Counted from the first letter of the stretch, positions 29,062-38,865 are shown. The stretch: DNA of 51,187 nucleotides from Prochlorococcus sp. AG-436-C05 (GCA_003209795.1 QCPB01000007.1:1-51187); one strand, 5' to 3'. Notes: a model not told the origin generated them from the letters alone. Numbers and translations: made by a program.

Positions 29062-29685
29062 ATGATACAAGATCATCCTATTTTTATAGAAAGTATTAAT
29101 TTTATCAGGTCTAATCTAGAAGCAAATAATTTTAATTATTTGGAAAATAAAGTTTTACAAAGATTAGTTCATACATCTGGAGATTTTAATATTCAGAATC
29201 TTTTAGAATTTAGTGAAGATGTTTGTGAAAAGGCAATTCTATCCCTTAGAGAAGGTGCCCCAATATTAACCGATACTGATATGGCAGCGACAGCTATAAA
29301 ATCTATGGCAAAAAATACGACAGGTAATCAAGTGTGTTCAGCTAAAAAGTGGTTTCAAGATAATGCTTATTTAGGATCCACTAAAACTGCTTTTGGAGTT
29401 TTGAAAGGATGGAAAGAATTATCTGCGAAAAATGTTGGAATTAAATCACCTATAGTCGTTATTGGAAGTTCGCCCACAGCACTTATGGAGTTAGTAGATC
29501 ATTTAGATGATTCAGAGCATTCTCCTAGTTTGATTATTGGAATGCCAGTCGGTTTTATTGGTGTTGAAAAAAGCAAACAAAAATTGCTTGAAACTAATCA
29601 CTCTAGGATAGTAATGAATTCAACTAGAGGCGGCGCTGCAATGGCAGCAGCAACTGTTAATGCTTTGTTAAGAGAGTGTATTTGA
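29062..29685 (+). CDS. cobH: Precorrin-8X methylmutase (precorrin isomerase)
   Basis: A 207-residue enzyme of corrin-ring synthesis that moves the C-11 methyl group to C-12 to form hydrogenobyrinate (or the cobalt equivalent, as CbiC). The conserved catalytic His is probably H37 in RLVHTSGD. Also present are the substrate segment TDTDMAATAI, the glycine-rich SPTALMELV, and IIGMPVGFIGVEKSK followed by TRGGAAMAAATVNALL. The length is standard. Whether the pathway is the cobalt-early (CbiC) or late (CobH) form cannot be told from this gene. It stands alone, ending 30 bases before the convergent mutS. Confidence 0.95.
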   Translation: MIQDHPIFIESINFIRSNLEANNFNYLENKVLQRLVHTSGDFNIQNLLEFSEDVCEKAILSLREGAPILTDTDMAATAIKSMAKNTTGNQVCSAKKWFQDNAYLGSTKTAFGVLKGWKELSAKNVGIKSPIVVIGSSPTALMELVDHLDDSEHSPSLIIGMPVGFIGVEKSKQKLLETNHSRIVMNSTRGGAAMAAATVNALLRECI

Positions 29686-29715
29686 CTAGAATATGTTTTA
29701 AGGTAATTGGAGATA

Positions 29716-32464
29716 TTAATCGATTGTTAATTGAGTATTAAAATTATTGTTTTTTTCTAACGAATCTAAAACTAATTTTGCTTTTTTTATTACTTCTGTT
29801 GGAACCCCTGCCAGTTTCGCAGCTTCAATTCCGTAACTTTTATTTGCACCACCCTTTTCGATTTTATGAGTAAAGTCTAGTTGGTCGTTTTTTTTGTTCA
29901 ACTAGTACTTGAAAGTTTTCTATATTAGTATTTGAATTTTTTAAATAATTCAGTTCGTGATAGTGAGTAGCAAAAATAGTATTACATTTAATTTTTTTTG
30001 CTAGATATTCACTCACAGACCAAGCTATTGAAAGGCCGTCGAAAGTAGATGTTCCTCTCCCTATCTCATCAAGTAGTACAAGAGAGTTTGATGTTGCTTG
30101 ATTTAAAATCGATGCAGTTTCTGACATCTCTACCATAAAAGTTGATTGCCCAGAAGCTTGATCATCAACAGCTCCAATTCTGGTAAATATCCTATCCACA
30201 ACTGTGATTTCAGCTTCATTAGCAGGAACAAAACTACCGATTTGCGAAAGAATTTGTATTAATCCTATTTGTCTGATAAAGCAACTCTTTCCACTTGCAT
30301 TTGGTCCAGTTAGTATTATTAATTTTTGATTTCTATTAAATAAAATGTCATTTGCGATAAATTTTTTATCATTTAATAATTGCTCAACTATGGGATTTCT
30401 TCCTGAGATAATTTTTGTGCTATTCTCTTGACTTAAATTTTGTATAGGGATAAGTGTAGGTTTTACAAAATTATTCTCTAATGATGTAATTGCTAAAGCA
30501 AGCAATGCATCAATAGATGCGATAGCTTTTGCAATTGATCTAATATGTTTTGTTTTTGCAGCAACAAGATTTCTTATTTCGCAAAATATTTCATACTCTC
30601 TTGCAGAAGCACGATTTTTCACTTGAAAAATTTTATTCTCTCTATTTTTGATTTCTGTAGTAACATATCTTTCTTCATTAGTCAGAGTTTGTCTTTTTAT
30701 CCAATGCTCTGGTGCTAAATTTACCTTTGACTTGTTTATCGATATATAGTATCCATAGTTTTTATGGAATTGAATTTTTAGATTAGAAATTTTACTAATT
30801 TTTCTTTCTTTTAATTCCTCTTCACTTAGCCAATCAGAGTAGTCGTCAAGTACATTACGTAAACCATCTAATATATTATCAACTCCATCGTGAATAATAC
30901 CTCCTTCACTTGTATTAAGAGGAGGATTTTCTACAAGTTTAAAACTTATCGTGTCAGCTAGATCTAATAGTTTATTATCAATATCTTTTAATTCATCTGC
31001 CCAGGAAGGAAGATCATAATTAAATGATTCAATAATTGCCTTTAATCTAGGTAGTTTTTTTAGACCTTCTGAAATGGCAATTAGATCTCTTGGACTTGCA
31101 TGGCCAGCACATGCTCTACCAGAAAGTCTTTCTAAATCCCCCATTGCTCTGAGGACATTTTGTGTGTCTTTTCTTAGTTGGATTGATTCTAAAAAATTTG
31201 AAATGATATTTTGTCTTTTAGAGATTTCATCAATATTTAATAATGGTGATTCAATCCATCTTCTTAAACATCTAGCACCCATGCAAGTATATGTTTTATC
31301 AATACTCCAAAGGAGTGAACCAACATAATTATTTTCACGCTGTGTATTTTTGATCTCTAAATTCTTTTGAGTTTGATAATCAATAATTAGGTGTTTGTTA
31401 GAAAATTGTATTTGTGGAAAATCTAATGAAATCTTTAGAGAAGAATCGTTCTCTAAATTTGAAGGATTAATTTTTTCTAAATAATTTAATAAACCTCCAA
31501 GTGATTTGATTGCATTATTTAAATTTTTAAGTCCTAAGCCTTCTAAGCTCATGATCTGAAAATATTTTTTTATAATAGAATTTGCTTCATTAATGCTAAA
31601 AAAAGTTTCTTTAGTAACCGTATATGTAAGTTGATTATTTTCCTGTTTTAATAAATTTTTTGCATCATTGTTAGCCAAGATTATCTCGGATGAATCTAAT
31701 TTAATAATCTCATCAAAAAGTTTTGAGAGAGATTCACCTTCCATTGTTAATAACTCTCCTGTGCTGACATCAGCTCTTGAAATACCCCACTCGTGAGAAT
31801 TATTTGAGTTTTTTTCCGATAAGTGAATCGCTGTAATCCAGTTATTTTTTTTGGCAACTAACATGCCCTCTTCAATGACAGTACCAGGTGTGATAATTCT
31901 TGTTATACCTCTTTTGATTGGGATGCTGTAATTACCAGAACTTTTTTCTAACTGGTCGCATATAACTACCGAATGATTTTTTTTAATTAATTCAGCGCAA
32001 TATCTTTCCATTGCATGATGAGGAACTCCCGCCATGGGTATCTTGCCAATTTCTTTGCCAGCATCTTTGCTTGTTAATGTTATTTCTAAAATTTGTGATA
32101 CAAGTACTGCATCTTCAAAAAAACATTCAAAAAAGTCACCTAACCTATATAGAAGTAATCTATCTTGATTTTCTTCTTTAAGAGTTACATAATGCCTCAT
32201 AACAGGCGTTAATTTAGGTTTTGCAACCGTTTTATAACTGTAAGATTTTTCATTAATGAAATCATTTTTGCGCTCTACATTTATAGAAGTCTTTAAGTTG
32301 TTTACTAAATTAGCTGAAGTTCCTCTTTGCCTAGGTCTTTTTTTTGATTCTTTTTTTAACTCTTCTGTAGATAAATCTTCACTAATAACTTTTTGACTGA
32401 TATGTTTGTCTGACTCATTATTAACTGCAAATAAATTTTCTTGAATTATTTTTTCTTCCTGCAT
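29716..32464 (-). pseudogene. mutS: DNA mismatch repair protein MutS, interrupted by a +1 frameshift near the 3' end
   Basis: The frame from ATG 32464 encodes 866 residues and stops at 29864. The last natural residues continue in another frame from about 29901 down to 29716, for example [20 protein letters not shown]. Reading one base fewer in the A8 run (29888-29895) joins them into about 915 residues, normal for a cyanobacterial MutS1. The protein has an 85-residue N-terminal extension, the mismatch-probing FxE motif (F111-E113 in [11 protein letters not shown]), [12 protein letters not shown], Walker A GPNASGKS, and [12 protein letters not shown]. The lost part covers the end of the ATPase domain and the dimer-forming helices, so an unrescued product is probably inactive. 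Alternatives are a sequencing error or transcriptional slippage that restores the frame. Confidence 0.9.
29888..29895 (-). other. A8 homopolymer at the mutS frameshift
   Basis: Eight T on the plus strand (A8 in the mRNA sense). With seven A, the codons read V-E-Q-K-N-D-Q and continue into the conserved MutS C terminus. With eight, they read Q-K-K-R-P and reach a stop nine codons or so later. Confidence 0.9.
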
Positions 32465-32535
32465 ACTTTATATTATTTCTAAATAGATCTTAGGGAAGAA
32501 TTTATTTTTTGCATTTTACAAGTCACTACGAGTAT

Positions 32536-32576
32536 GTAAACTTTTACCATAAAAAGCATTTTCATGAGAATATAAT
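32536..32576 (+). promoter_or_regulatory. Candidate psbZ promoter
   Basis: A consensus -10 box TATAAT is at 32571-32576, 26 bases before the psbZ ATG, which predicts a short leader. A clear -35 at 17-bp spacing is missing. Instead, a small palindrome GTAAA-CT-TTTAC lies at 32536-32547, centred about 30 bases upstream of the -10 box, where an activator might bind. Confidence 0.4.
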
Positions 32577-32601
32577 ACCCATACAAGTAAATTTTTAAAT
32601 T

Positions 32602-32799
32602 ATGCAGGCTGTAAACTTTTTCTTTATTAATGCTCTTTTGTTTTCATCCTTAATAGCAGTAGTTGGAGTACCTTATTTCTATGCAACTCAAACTGACCCT
32701 TCTGATCGTCGTAACCCAGAAATAAAAAAAGTTGAGATAATTGGTGGAGTTTGGTTCCATTTAGTTCTAATAAATGGAGTTATCGCAGGTTTAGTTTGA
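32602..32799 (+). CDS. psbZ: Photosystem II protein Z (Ycf9)
   Basis: A 65-residue thylakoid membrane protein with two helices (about 4-25 and 44-64) joined by the polar loop TQTDPSDRRNPEIKKVE. Size, helix spacing and the GVPYFYAT segment match PsbZ, which sits at the edge of the photosystem II core and helps stabilise supercomplexes and light-harvesting contacts. It starts with ATG after a short AT-rich leader without a clear Shine-Dalgarno sequence. It is divergent from mutS and followed 45 bases later by ribH. Confidence 0.95.
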   Translation: MQAVNFFFINALLFSSLIAVVGVPYFYATQTDPSDRRNPEIKKVEIIGGVWFHLVLINGVIAGLV

Positions 32800-32824
32800 A
32801 TTAAATACATCTTCATGAGAAGCT

Positions 32825-32830
32825 TATAAT
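32825..32830 (+). promoter_or_regulatory. Candidate -10 box for ribH
   Basis: TATAAT at 32825-32830, only 14 bases before the ribH ATG, would give a very short leader. No -35 match is evident, and AT-rich DNA makes such boxes frequent. ribH may also be read through from psbZ. Confidence 0.3.
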
Positions 32831-32844
32831 ATAAAAAAAATCAA

Positions 32845-33321
32845 ATGGCTATTTACGAAGGCTCTTTTACTGATACTGCCTCATTAAAAGTAGGTATAGT
32901 TATAGCTAGGTTCAATGATTTAGTTACATCAAAGCTGTTGTCTGGATGTTTAGATTGTTTAAAAAGACATGGTGTTGATACTTCAGAATCAAGTAATAAT
33001 CTTGATATAGTATGGGTTCCTGGCTCTTTAGAACTACCAATTGCCGCAAAATCAATAATTAATAAATCTAAATATGATGTGTTAATCACTCTTGGTGCAG
33101 TTATTAAAGGCGATACTTCTCATTATGATGTTGTGGTTTCTGAGGCTAGTAAAGGTATATCTAAATTATCTTATGAAAGTAATATACCTATTATATTTGG
33201 TGTTTTAACAACTGATACTATGCAGCAGGCGTTAGAAAGAGCAGGAATAAAAAATAATCTTGGTTGGAATTATGCGTTGCAAGCAATTGAGATGGGTTCT
33301 TTAATTAAAAATCTAAATTAG
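32845..33321 (+). CDS. ribH: 6,7-dimethyl-8-ribityllumazine synthase
   Basis: A 158-residue lumazine synthase, the penultimate enzyme of riboflavin synthesis. It joins the ribityl pyrimidine and dihydroxybutanone phosphate in a multimeric cage or pentamer. Motifs are [45 protein letters not shown] and [17 protein letters not shown]. The His of the SHYD segment is the conserved active-site residue. No FMN riboswitch is visible in the 45 bases upstream. Confidence 0.97.
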   Translation: MAIYEGSFTDTASLKVGIVIARFNDLVTSKLLSGCLDCLKRHGVDTSESSNNLDIVWVPGSLELPIAAKSIINKSKYDVLITLGAVIKGDTSHYDVVVSEASKGISKLSYESNIPIIFGVLTTDTMQQALERAGIKNNLGWNYALQAIEMGSLIKNLN

Positions 33322-33339
33322 TTTCAAAAAAAATTAATT

Positions 33340-33370
33340 TTTTATCCTTGATTCATGCTTTAGGATAAAA
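33340..33370. repeat. 9-bp inverted repeat just upstream of tRNA-Gly
   Basis: Perfect arms TTTTATCCT (33340-33348) and AGGATAAAA (33362-33370) flank a 13-base loop, 12 bases before the first base of the tRNA. The right arm contains most of a -10-like TAAAAT (33366-33371). It lies 19-49 bases beyond the ribH stop. It lacks a following T run on the plus strand, so it is not a standard terminator; an operator, a processing hairpin or a non-canonical terminator are all possible. Confidence 0.5.
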
Positions 33371-33382
33371 TAAAGAGGCTAT

Positions 33383-33454
33383 GCGGATGTAGCTCAGTGG
33401 TAGAGCATCTCCTTGCCAAGGAGAATGTCGAGAGTTCGAATCTCTTCATCCGCT
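33383..33454 (+). tRNA. tRNA-Gly (anticodon GCC)
   Basis: A full cloverleaf of 72 bases. The acceptor stem GCGGATG pairs with CATCCGC, and the D arm is GCTC/GAGC with loop AGTGGTA. The anticodon stem TCTCC/GGAGA holds loop TTGCCAA with anticodon GCC. The variable region is short, and the T arm is GAGAG/CTCTT around TTCGAAT. The discriminator is T and no CCA is encoded. It reads GGC and GGT codons. Confidence 0.97.
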
Positions 33455-33671
33455 TTCAATCAAAATATCATTTAGCGTGTTCTTATTTAATGATTTAAGT
33501 AATTTCCAAAGTTATCTCTATTGAGGATTTAAAAGAATTATTTACAAAGCCGTATGGAAATTCGGTTACATTGGTATTTTGGTCAAATTATTTTTATTCA
33601 GAAATAGATTAAAATAACCAATATTTATACCTTATTATTTGGTTTCAGAATATATTACTTTTAGAAAGTAA
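33455..33671. other. 217-base gene-poor interval after the tRNA
   Basis: This is the longest gene-free stretch in the window. It contains no acceptable start-to-stop frame. A stop-free plus-strand run from 33499 to a TAA near 33612 (about 37 codons) lacks a usable start codon. I see no strong hairpin with a T run and no second tRNA. It might hold a small RNA or a decayed gene, but nothing here supports either. Confidence 0.5.
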
Positions 33672-34127
33672 TCATAATTCTCTAATTAATAAATTTTGAG
33701 TGGTAACTTCTTTGAAATCAATTTGAGAATAGAATAATTTTTTGTTTGTGGTCATTAAATATATTTTCTTTGTATTTTTTATCTTTATTGAATTTAAAAG
33801 GTTTTCAACAATTAACTTCCCATAACCATTTCCCTGATGATTCTTATCGATGACAATATCCCACAATACTCCTCTGTAAATTCCATCTGACAAAGCTCTG
33901 CCAAAACCGACTATTTCATCATCAGACCAAATACTGATGATAACATCACTATTAGCAAGACATTTTTTAAGATCACTAATGGTTCTATTTGTTGCCCAAA
34001 AAGTATGCCGATTAAATAACTGCTGAAGTTTAAATAATCCCTTTACTGGTTTTAGATTAGGTCCTAATCCTAAAAATCTTAATCCAAAAGCCCCTTTTGA
34101 ATGTTTTATTAAAAATATTTTTTTCAT
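33672..34127 (-). CDS. GNAT-family N-acetyltransferase, Ycf52-like
   Basis: A 151-residue acetyltransferase. The acetyl-CoA pyrophosphate loop is QGNGYGK (98-104), preceded by the beta4 strand GVLWDIVIDKNH, and the N-terminal part has VGFGRALSDG. Family resemblance and size suggest the Ycf52 group of cyanobacteria and red-algal plastids, related to plant chloroplast NSI-type acetyltransferases; that subgroup is inference. The substrate may be an amine or a protein lysine or N terminus. It is divergent from secA, with 171 bases between the two starts. Confidence 0.88.
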   Translation of the reverse strand: MKKIFLIKHSKGAFGLRFLGLGPNLKPVKGLFKLQQLFNRHTFWATNRTISDLKKCLANSDVIISIWSDDEIVGFGRALSDGIYRGVLWDIVIDKNHQGNGYGKLIVENLLNSIKIKNTKKIYLMTTNKKLFYSQIDFKEVTTQNLLIREL

Positions 34128-34239
34128 TAGTTAAAATTTTTTTAAAAAATAAAAGTAAAAAATTTATTTTTTGATGATTTTAATTTCAATACAATAGTCT
34201 ATTATTTCTACTAAAATAAACAGATATAAGATTTACTCA

Positions 34240-34266
34240 TTGAGTTGTAACGCGTTAATTTATAAT
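34240..34266 (+). promoter_or_regulatory. Candidate secA promoter with embedded 10-bp palindrome
   Basis: TTGAGT (34240-34245) and TATAAT (34261-34266) are 15 bases apart, a slightly short spacer. Between them, TAACGCGTTA (34248-34257) is a perfect 10-bp palindrome whose GC-rich core stands out in this AT-rich DNA. A repressor bound there would block RNA polymerase. An AGGA at 34290-34293 provides the ribosome binding site for the ATG at 34299. Confidence 0.5.
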
Positions 34267-34298
34267 GTTTTATAGGATAAGTTTTTTAAAGGACCATT

Positions 34299-37130
34299 AT
34301 GCTAAAACTTTTGTTGGGAGATCCGAATGCACGAAAGTTAAAGCGCTATCAACCAGTTGTTGAAGAAATAAACTTTTTAGAAGAAGGAATATCTGGACAA
34401 ACAGATGATGAGCTTAGAAAAGAAACTAACTCGCTTAAAGCAAAGATTTCATCAGAATTAAATATTAAAAAGCAGAAGGAATTATTAGATGAACTGCTTC
34501 CTAAAGCTTTTGCAATTGTAAGAGAAGCAGGAAAAAGAGTGTTAGGGATGAGGCATTTTGATGTTCAGTTAATAGGTGGCATGGTCCTACATGAATGTCA
34601 GATTGCTGAAATGAAAACTGGTGAAGGTAAAACTCTTGTTGCAACATTGCCATGCTATTTAAATGCTCTTACTGGCAGGGGAGTTCATGTTGTGACTGTA
34701 AATGACTATTTAGCTCGAAGAGATGCTGAGTGGATGGGACAAGTTCATCGTTTTTTAGGATTATCCGTTGGTTTGATTCAGCAAGATATGAGCCCCTCAG
34801 AGAGAAAGAAAAATTATGCTTGCGATATAACTTATGCTACTAATTCAGAACTAGGATTTGATTATTTGAGAGATAATATGGCTACTGATCTTGAAGAAGT
34901 AGTGCAAAGAAAATTTAATTACTGCGTTATAGATGAAGTTGACTCAATTTTAATTGATGAAGCTAGAACGCCCTTAATAATTTCTGGGCAGATTGAAAGA
35001 CCACAAGAAAAGTATCAGAAAGCTGCAGAACTATCTTTATCTCTTATCAAAGCAAAAGAACTAAGTAAAGATGGTATTGATCCTGAAGGAGATTATGAAG
35101 TAGATGAAAAACAGCGAAGTTGTATTTTAACCGATCAAGGATTTGCTAAATGCGAAGAATATTTGAAAGTTAATGATCTATATAATCCTCAAGATCCCTG
35201 GGCCCATTACATAACTAACGCTTTAAAAGCTAAAGAATTATTCATTAAAGATGTAAATTACATTATTAAAAAAGAGGAAGCAGTAATTGTTGATGAATTT
35301 ACAGGAAGGGTAATGCCAGGTAGGCGTTGGAGTGATGGACAGCATCAGGCAATTGAAGCAAAAGAGGGACTAAAAATTCAGCCTGAGACTCAAACCCTAG
35401 CATCTATTACTTATCAAAACTTTTTCCTTCTATATCCTGGTTTGGCAGGTATGACCGGTACTGCTAAAACAGAAGAGGTGGAATTTGAAAAAACTTATAA
35501 ATTAGAAGCAACAGTCGTACCGACAAATCAAATTAGGAAAAGACAAGACTTACGTGATCAAGTTTTCAAAACTGAAATAGGTAAATGGAAAGCGGTTGCG
35601 AAAGAAACTGCAGAAATTCATAAAAATGGTAGACCTGTTCTAGTTGGGACAACAAGTGTTGAAAAAAGTGAGCTACTAAGTTCACTCTTATTTGAACAAG
35701 CAATTCCTCATAATTTATTGAATGCTAAGCCAGAGAACGTCGAACGTGAAGCGGAAATAATTGCTCAGGCAGGGCGAGCAGGGGCTGTTACTATCGCGAC
35801 AAATATGGCTGGAAGAGGAACAGATATCATTCTTGGAGGTAATAGTGACTATATGGCAAGACTTAAACTTAAAGAGACTTTAATTCCTTTGTTGGTAAAG
35901 CCAGAAGATGAGCACAAGCCACCAATTCCTAAACAAAGAAATTCAAAAAATAAGGCAGGATTTTCTTCAAAAGTTGAATTTAGTTCGAAAAAGAATATTC
36001 AAAGTTCTTCAAAAAGTCTTTACCCTTGCAAACTTGGAGAAGATATTAAGAAGAAACTATCACTATTGTCTGACGAATTGGTTATTAATTGGGGCGATAG
36101 ACTACTTACTGTATTGGAGTTGGATGACAGGATTGCCACGGCAGCTGAAAAAGCACCAACTGATGATAAATCAATACAGTTTTTAAGAGATGTTTTATCA
36201 GATGTGAAAAAAGAATATGAAAAAGTACTTATACATGAAGAAGAAAAAGTCAGAGAAGCTGGAGGCTTACACGTTATTGGTACTGAGAGACATGAGTCAA
36301 GAAGAGTTGATAATCAACTAAGAGGTAGAGCTGGTAGACAGGGGGACCTTGGAAGTACAAGATTCTTTTTATCTTTAGAAGATAATTTATTGAGAATATT
36401 TGGAGGGGATAGGGTGGCAAATTTAATGAATGCATTCAGAGTTGATGAAGATATGCCTATTGAATCAGGAATGCTTACACGATCTCTAGAAAGTGCTCAA
36501 AAGAAAGTAGAAACTTACTATTACGATATTAGGAAACAAGTCTTTGAATATGACGAAGTCATGAATAATCAAAGAAAAGCCGTTTATACCGAGAGACTGA
36601 GAGTATTACAAGGAGTTGACTTGAAGAAGCAGGTAATTGGATATGGAGAAAGGACTATGGATGAAATTGTAGAAGCTTACATTAATCCGGATCTCCCACC
36701 TGAAGAATGGGATATTGATCAATTAATTTCTAAAGTAAAAGAATTTATATATTTATTAGATGATCTGAAAACTGATGATGTAGCTTTATTGTCTGTAGAA
36801 GAATTAAAGAATTACCTTCAGGAGCAATTGCGAATAGCTTATGATTTAAAAGAATCCCAAATTGAAGAGTTTCGTCCTGGCTTAATGCGGGAAGCTGAAA
36901 GATTTTTTATATTACAGCAAATAGATAATTTATGGCGAGAGCATTTGCAATCAATGGATTCCTTAAGAGAGTCAGTAGGATTAAGAGGTTATGGACAAAA
37001 AGACCCTTTAATCGAGTATAAGAATGAAGGTTATGATATGTTTCTTGAAATGATGACTAATATGAGAAGAAATGTTATTTATTCAATGTTTATGTTTCAA
37101 CCTAAAAGTGATAAAGAGTCCAAAAATTAA
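34299..37130 (+). CDS. secA: Preprotein translocase ATPase SecA
   Basis: A 943-residue motor that drives proteins through SecYEG in the plasma and thylakoid membranes. Walker [12 protein letters not shown] is at 106-116, then [19 protein letters not shown] (Walker B), [22 protein letters not shown] and [12 protein letters not shown] charged and Ser/Lys-rich insertion of about 100 residues (roughly 530-640) interrupts NBD2, as in cyanobacterial and chloroplast SecA. The C terminus ends [13 protein letters not shown] with no Cys-rich SecB-binding tail, in keeping with the lack of SecB in cyanobacteria. A good AGGA ribosome binding site precedes the ATG. It ends 7 bases from the convergent cysE. 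Confidence 0.98.
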   Translation: MLKLLLGDPNARKLKRYQPVVEEINFLEEGISGQTDDELRKETNSLKAKISSELNIKKQKELLDELLPKAFAIVREAGKRVLGMRHFDVQLIGGMVLHECQIAEMKTGEGKTLVATLPCYLNALTGRGVHVVTVNDYLARRDAEWMGQVHRFLGLSVGLIQQDMSPSERKKNYACDITYATNSELGFDYLRDNMATDLEEVVQRKFNYCVIDEVDSILIDEARTPLIISGQIERPQEKYQKAAELSLSLIKAKELSKDGIDPEGDYEVDEKQRSCILTDQGFAKCEEYLKVNDLYNPQDPWAHYITNALKAKELFIKDVNYIIKKEEAVIVDEFTGRVMPGRRWSDGQHQAIEAKEGLKIQPETQTLASITYQNFFLLYPGLAGMTGTAKTEEVEFEKTYKLEATVVPTNQIRKRQDLRDQVFKTEIGKWKAVAKETAEIHKNGRPVLVGTTSVEKSELLSSLLFEQAIPHNLLNAKPENVEREAEIIAQAGRAGAVTIATNMAGRGTDIILGGNSDYMARLKLKETLIPLLVKPEDEHKPPIPKQRNSKNKAGFSSKVEFSSKKNIQSSSKSLYPCKLGEDIKKKLSLLSDELVINWGDRLLTVLELDDRIATAAEKAPTDDKSIQFLRDVLSDVKKEYEKVLIHEEEKVREAGGLHVIGTERHESRRVDNQLRGRAGRQGDLGSTRFFLSLEDNLLRIFGGDRVANLMNAFRVDEDMPIESGMLTRSLESAQKKVETYYYDIRKQVFEYDEVMNNQRKAVYTERLRVLQGVDLKKQVIGYGERTMDEIVEAYINPDLPPEEWDIDQLISKVKEFIYLLDDLKTDDVALLSVEELKNYLQEQLRIAYDLKESQIEEFRPGLMREAERFFILQQIDNLWREHLQSMDSLRESVGLRGYGQKDPLIEYKNEGYDMFLEMMTNMRRNVIYSMFMFQPKSDKESKN

Positions 37131-37137
37131 GAGAAAT

Positions 37138-37872
37138 TTAATCATCTCCAAGAAATTCGATAATTTCTTTGTCTTTTAGATTTTGAGCATCACCCAATTT
37201 AGAAATGTCAACAGTTTCTGAGTTAGCCAAACATTGCAGAGCTTTTTGTAATTTAAGAATTTCATTTTCAAGCTGGTCGATTCTATCCATTAGATTTTTT
37301 ATCACAGTAGCTTCAGCATCTGGTAAGGCAGAGTGTGCGAGTGGATTAACTTTTACGCCACTTTGATGAACTACTCTACCAGGAACTCCAACGACAGTGC
37401 TATTTCCTTCGACATTGCGAACAACCACAGAACCCGCACCAATTCGTGTATTAGATCCAACTGTTATTGATCCAAGAACTTTTGCACCTGCTCCTACTAC
37501 AACATTTTTCATTAATGTTGGGTGTCTTTTCCCATGATTTTTTCCAGTTCCTCCCAATGTTACCCCTTGGTAAAGTAAACAGTTATCACCTATCTCGGCT
37601 GTTTCACCAATAACAACTCCCATGCCATGATCTATGAAAACTTTTTTACCAATTTTGGCTCCAGGATGAATTTCTATTCCTGTTAATAATCTATTTATAT
37701 GACTTAATACGCGCGGAATTAAAGGAAATTTTAATTGCCACAATTTATGTGTAAATCTATGAATTACTATTGATTGGAAACCAGGATAGCAAAGGAAAAT
37801 CTCCAATATTCCGCGAGCAGCAGGATCTCTCTCTCTTATTATGTCGATATCAGATTTAAAGGTTCTTAACAT
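37138..37872 (-). CDS. cysE: Serine O-acetyltransferase
   Basis: A 244-residue enzyme that acetylates serine with acetyl-CoA, the first step of cysteine synthesis. The N-terminal helical part holds RDPAARGILEIFLCYPGFQ. The left-handed beta-helix follows with hexapeptide repeats and the active-site segments HPGAKIGKKVFIDHGMGVVIGETAEIG and GVTLGGTGKNHGKRHP. The C-terminal tail after the helix (about 180-244) is longer than minimal forms and has a predicted coiled stretch (NLMDRIDQLENEILKLQKAL). It lies 6 bases downstream of a GntR-type regulator on the same strand, so the two are almost certainly cotranscribed. Confidence 0.97.
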   Translation of the reverse strand: MLRTFKSDIDIIRERDPAARGILEIFLCYPGFQSIVIHRFTHKLWQLKFPLIPRVLSHINRLLTGIEIHPGAKIGKKVFIDHGMGVVIGETAEIGDNCLLYQGVTLGGTGKNHGKRHPTLMKNVVVGAGAKVLGSITVGSNTRIGAGSVVVRNVEGNSTVVGVPGRVVHQSGVKVNPLAHSALPDAEATVIKNLMDRIDQLENEILKLQKALQCLANSETVDISKLGDAQNLKDKEIIEFLGDD

Positions 37873-37878
37873 GAAAAT

Positions 37879-38865
37879 TTAATTAATTACTCCAATTTCT
37901 TTTTTTAATTGATTTACTGTTTCGATACTTAAATAGTTTTTAGCACAAATTATTTGGGGTAATCTCATTAATTGAGATCGATTTTTTAATAGTGTGTTTT
38001 CTACGACTGAAAAACTTGGTCCATCACATACGATGTAATTTGAAGCTTTTAAAAGTGCTAATAATCTACTGTGGTTGTCTGATATCGTAGTCATAAGAAT
38101 TAATTCGCTACCTCTCATGCTGTGTATGATAACTTCCGCAGCCCTCAATAAGCCAGGGCTAATGCTTACAATCCCTACACAAGTGCCAGTTTTTAATTCT
38201 TTGATTATTTTTAATTCTTTTTGAAAGTCACTCAAATCAACTGCAATAGCTCTGACGCCATGCTCTTTTGCAACTTTTTCTAAAGGCTGTAAGAAATATC
38301 TACTTGTAACGATAGTTCCATTATTTGAATTGCACAGAACTTTTTCTAATTCTTCCATGGGGACAACTTCTACAGGAACATTAATTTTGGGAGAGAGGTC
38401 TTCTGCTATCAGCATTGAAGCGCCTATATCTTCTCTAGGAGTACTAACGAGAATTCTTGTTCCGCATTTAATGCGCCAATCGATCTCATTGGTTAATATT
38501 TTTCTTGTTTCTTGAAGAGTACACCCGAGATTGATTAAGTTATCAATTGCTTTTTTTGCTTCTTGATCAGGAGGCCTATTGATATGACTATTGGAATAAA
38601 ATGATTTTTTTAAGTCTTTTTTAGTAGCATTATCTCTTACATAGATACCTGATCCTGCTATTGCTTCAACAACCCCATCTATTTCAAGTTGCCTATAAAC
38701 TTTACTTATTGTATTTCGATGAAGTCCTGTCTGCATTGCCAGTTGTCTAGTACTTGGTAGCCTGTGACCCGGAGGATAATGTCTAGCTGCAATTGCAAAG
38801 CAAATTTGATTACATAACTGTGTAGATGCTGGGATGTCGCTGTCTTGTTGTATATGAAATCTCAC
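37879..38865 (-). CDS. GntR-family transcriptional regulator with an unusual C-terminal domain
   Basis: A 328-residue protein with an N-terminal winged helix (about 15-78) of GntR type: LPSTRQLAMQTGLHRNTISK and IAGSGIYV mark the helix-turn-helix and wing. The C-terminal 240 residues are not the aminotransferase-like MocR domain and do not clearly match FadR or HutC domains. They carry alternating alpha/beta patterns (GTRILVSTPREDIGASMLIA, VRAIAVDLSD, TCVGIVSISPGLLRAAEVII) like a two-lobed periplasmic-binding fold; that is inference. The start is GTG at 38865. It precedes cysE by 6 bases, so a local role in sulfur or amino-acid control is plausible but unproven. Confidence 0.88.
   Translation of the reverse strand: MRFHIQQDSDIPASTQLCNQICFAIAARHYPPGHRLPSTRQLAMQTGLHRNTISKVYRQLEIDGVVEAIAGSGIYVRDNATKKDLKKSFYSNSHINRPPDQEAKKAIDNLINLGCTLQETRKILTNEIDWRIKCGTRILVSTPREDIGASMLIAEDLSPKINVPVEVVPMEELEKVLCNSNNGTIVTSRYFLQPLEKVAKEHGVRAIAVDLSDFQKELKIIKELKTGTCVGIVSISPGLLRAAEVIIHSMRGSELILMTTISDNHSRLLALLKASNYIVCDGPSFSVVENTLLKNRSQLMRLPQIICAKNYLSIETVNQLKKEIGVIN

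Noticed and set aside
33499-33614. A stop-free plus-strand run of about 37 codons after the tRNA, with protein-like content
   Set aside because: It begins after a stop with no ATG, GTG or TTG ahead of most of its length and no ribosome binding site; a run this long is not rare by chance.
34299-37130. The Ser/Lys-rich insertion in SecA as a foreign insertion
   Set aside because: It stays in frame, and an NBD2 insertion at this place is typical of cyanobacterial and plastid SecA.
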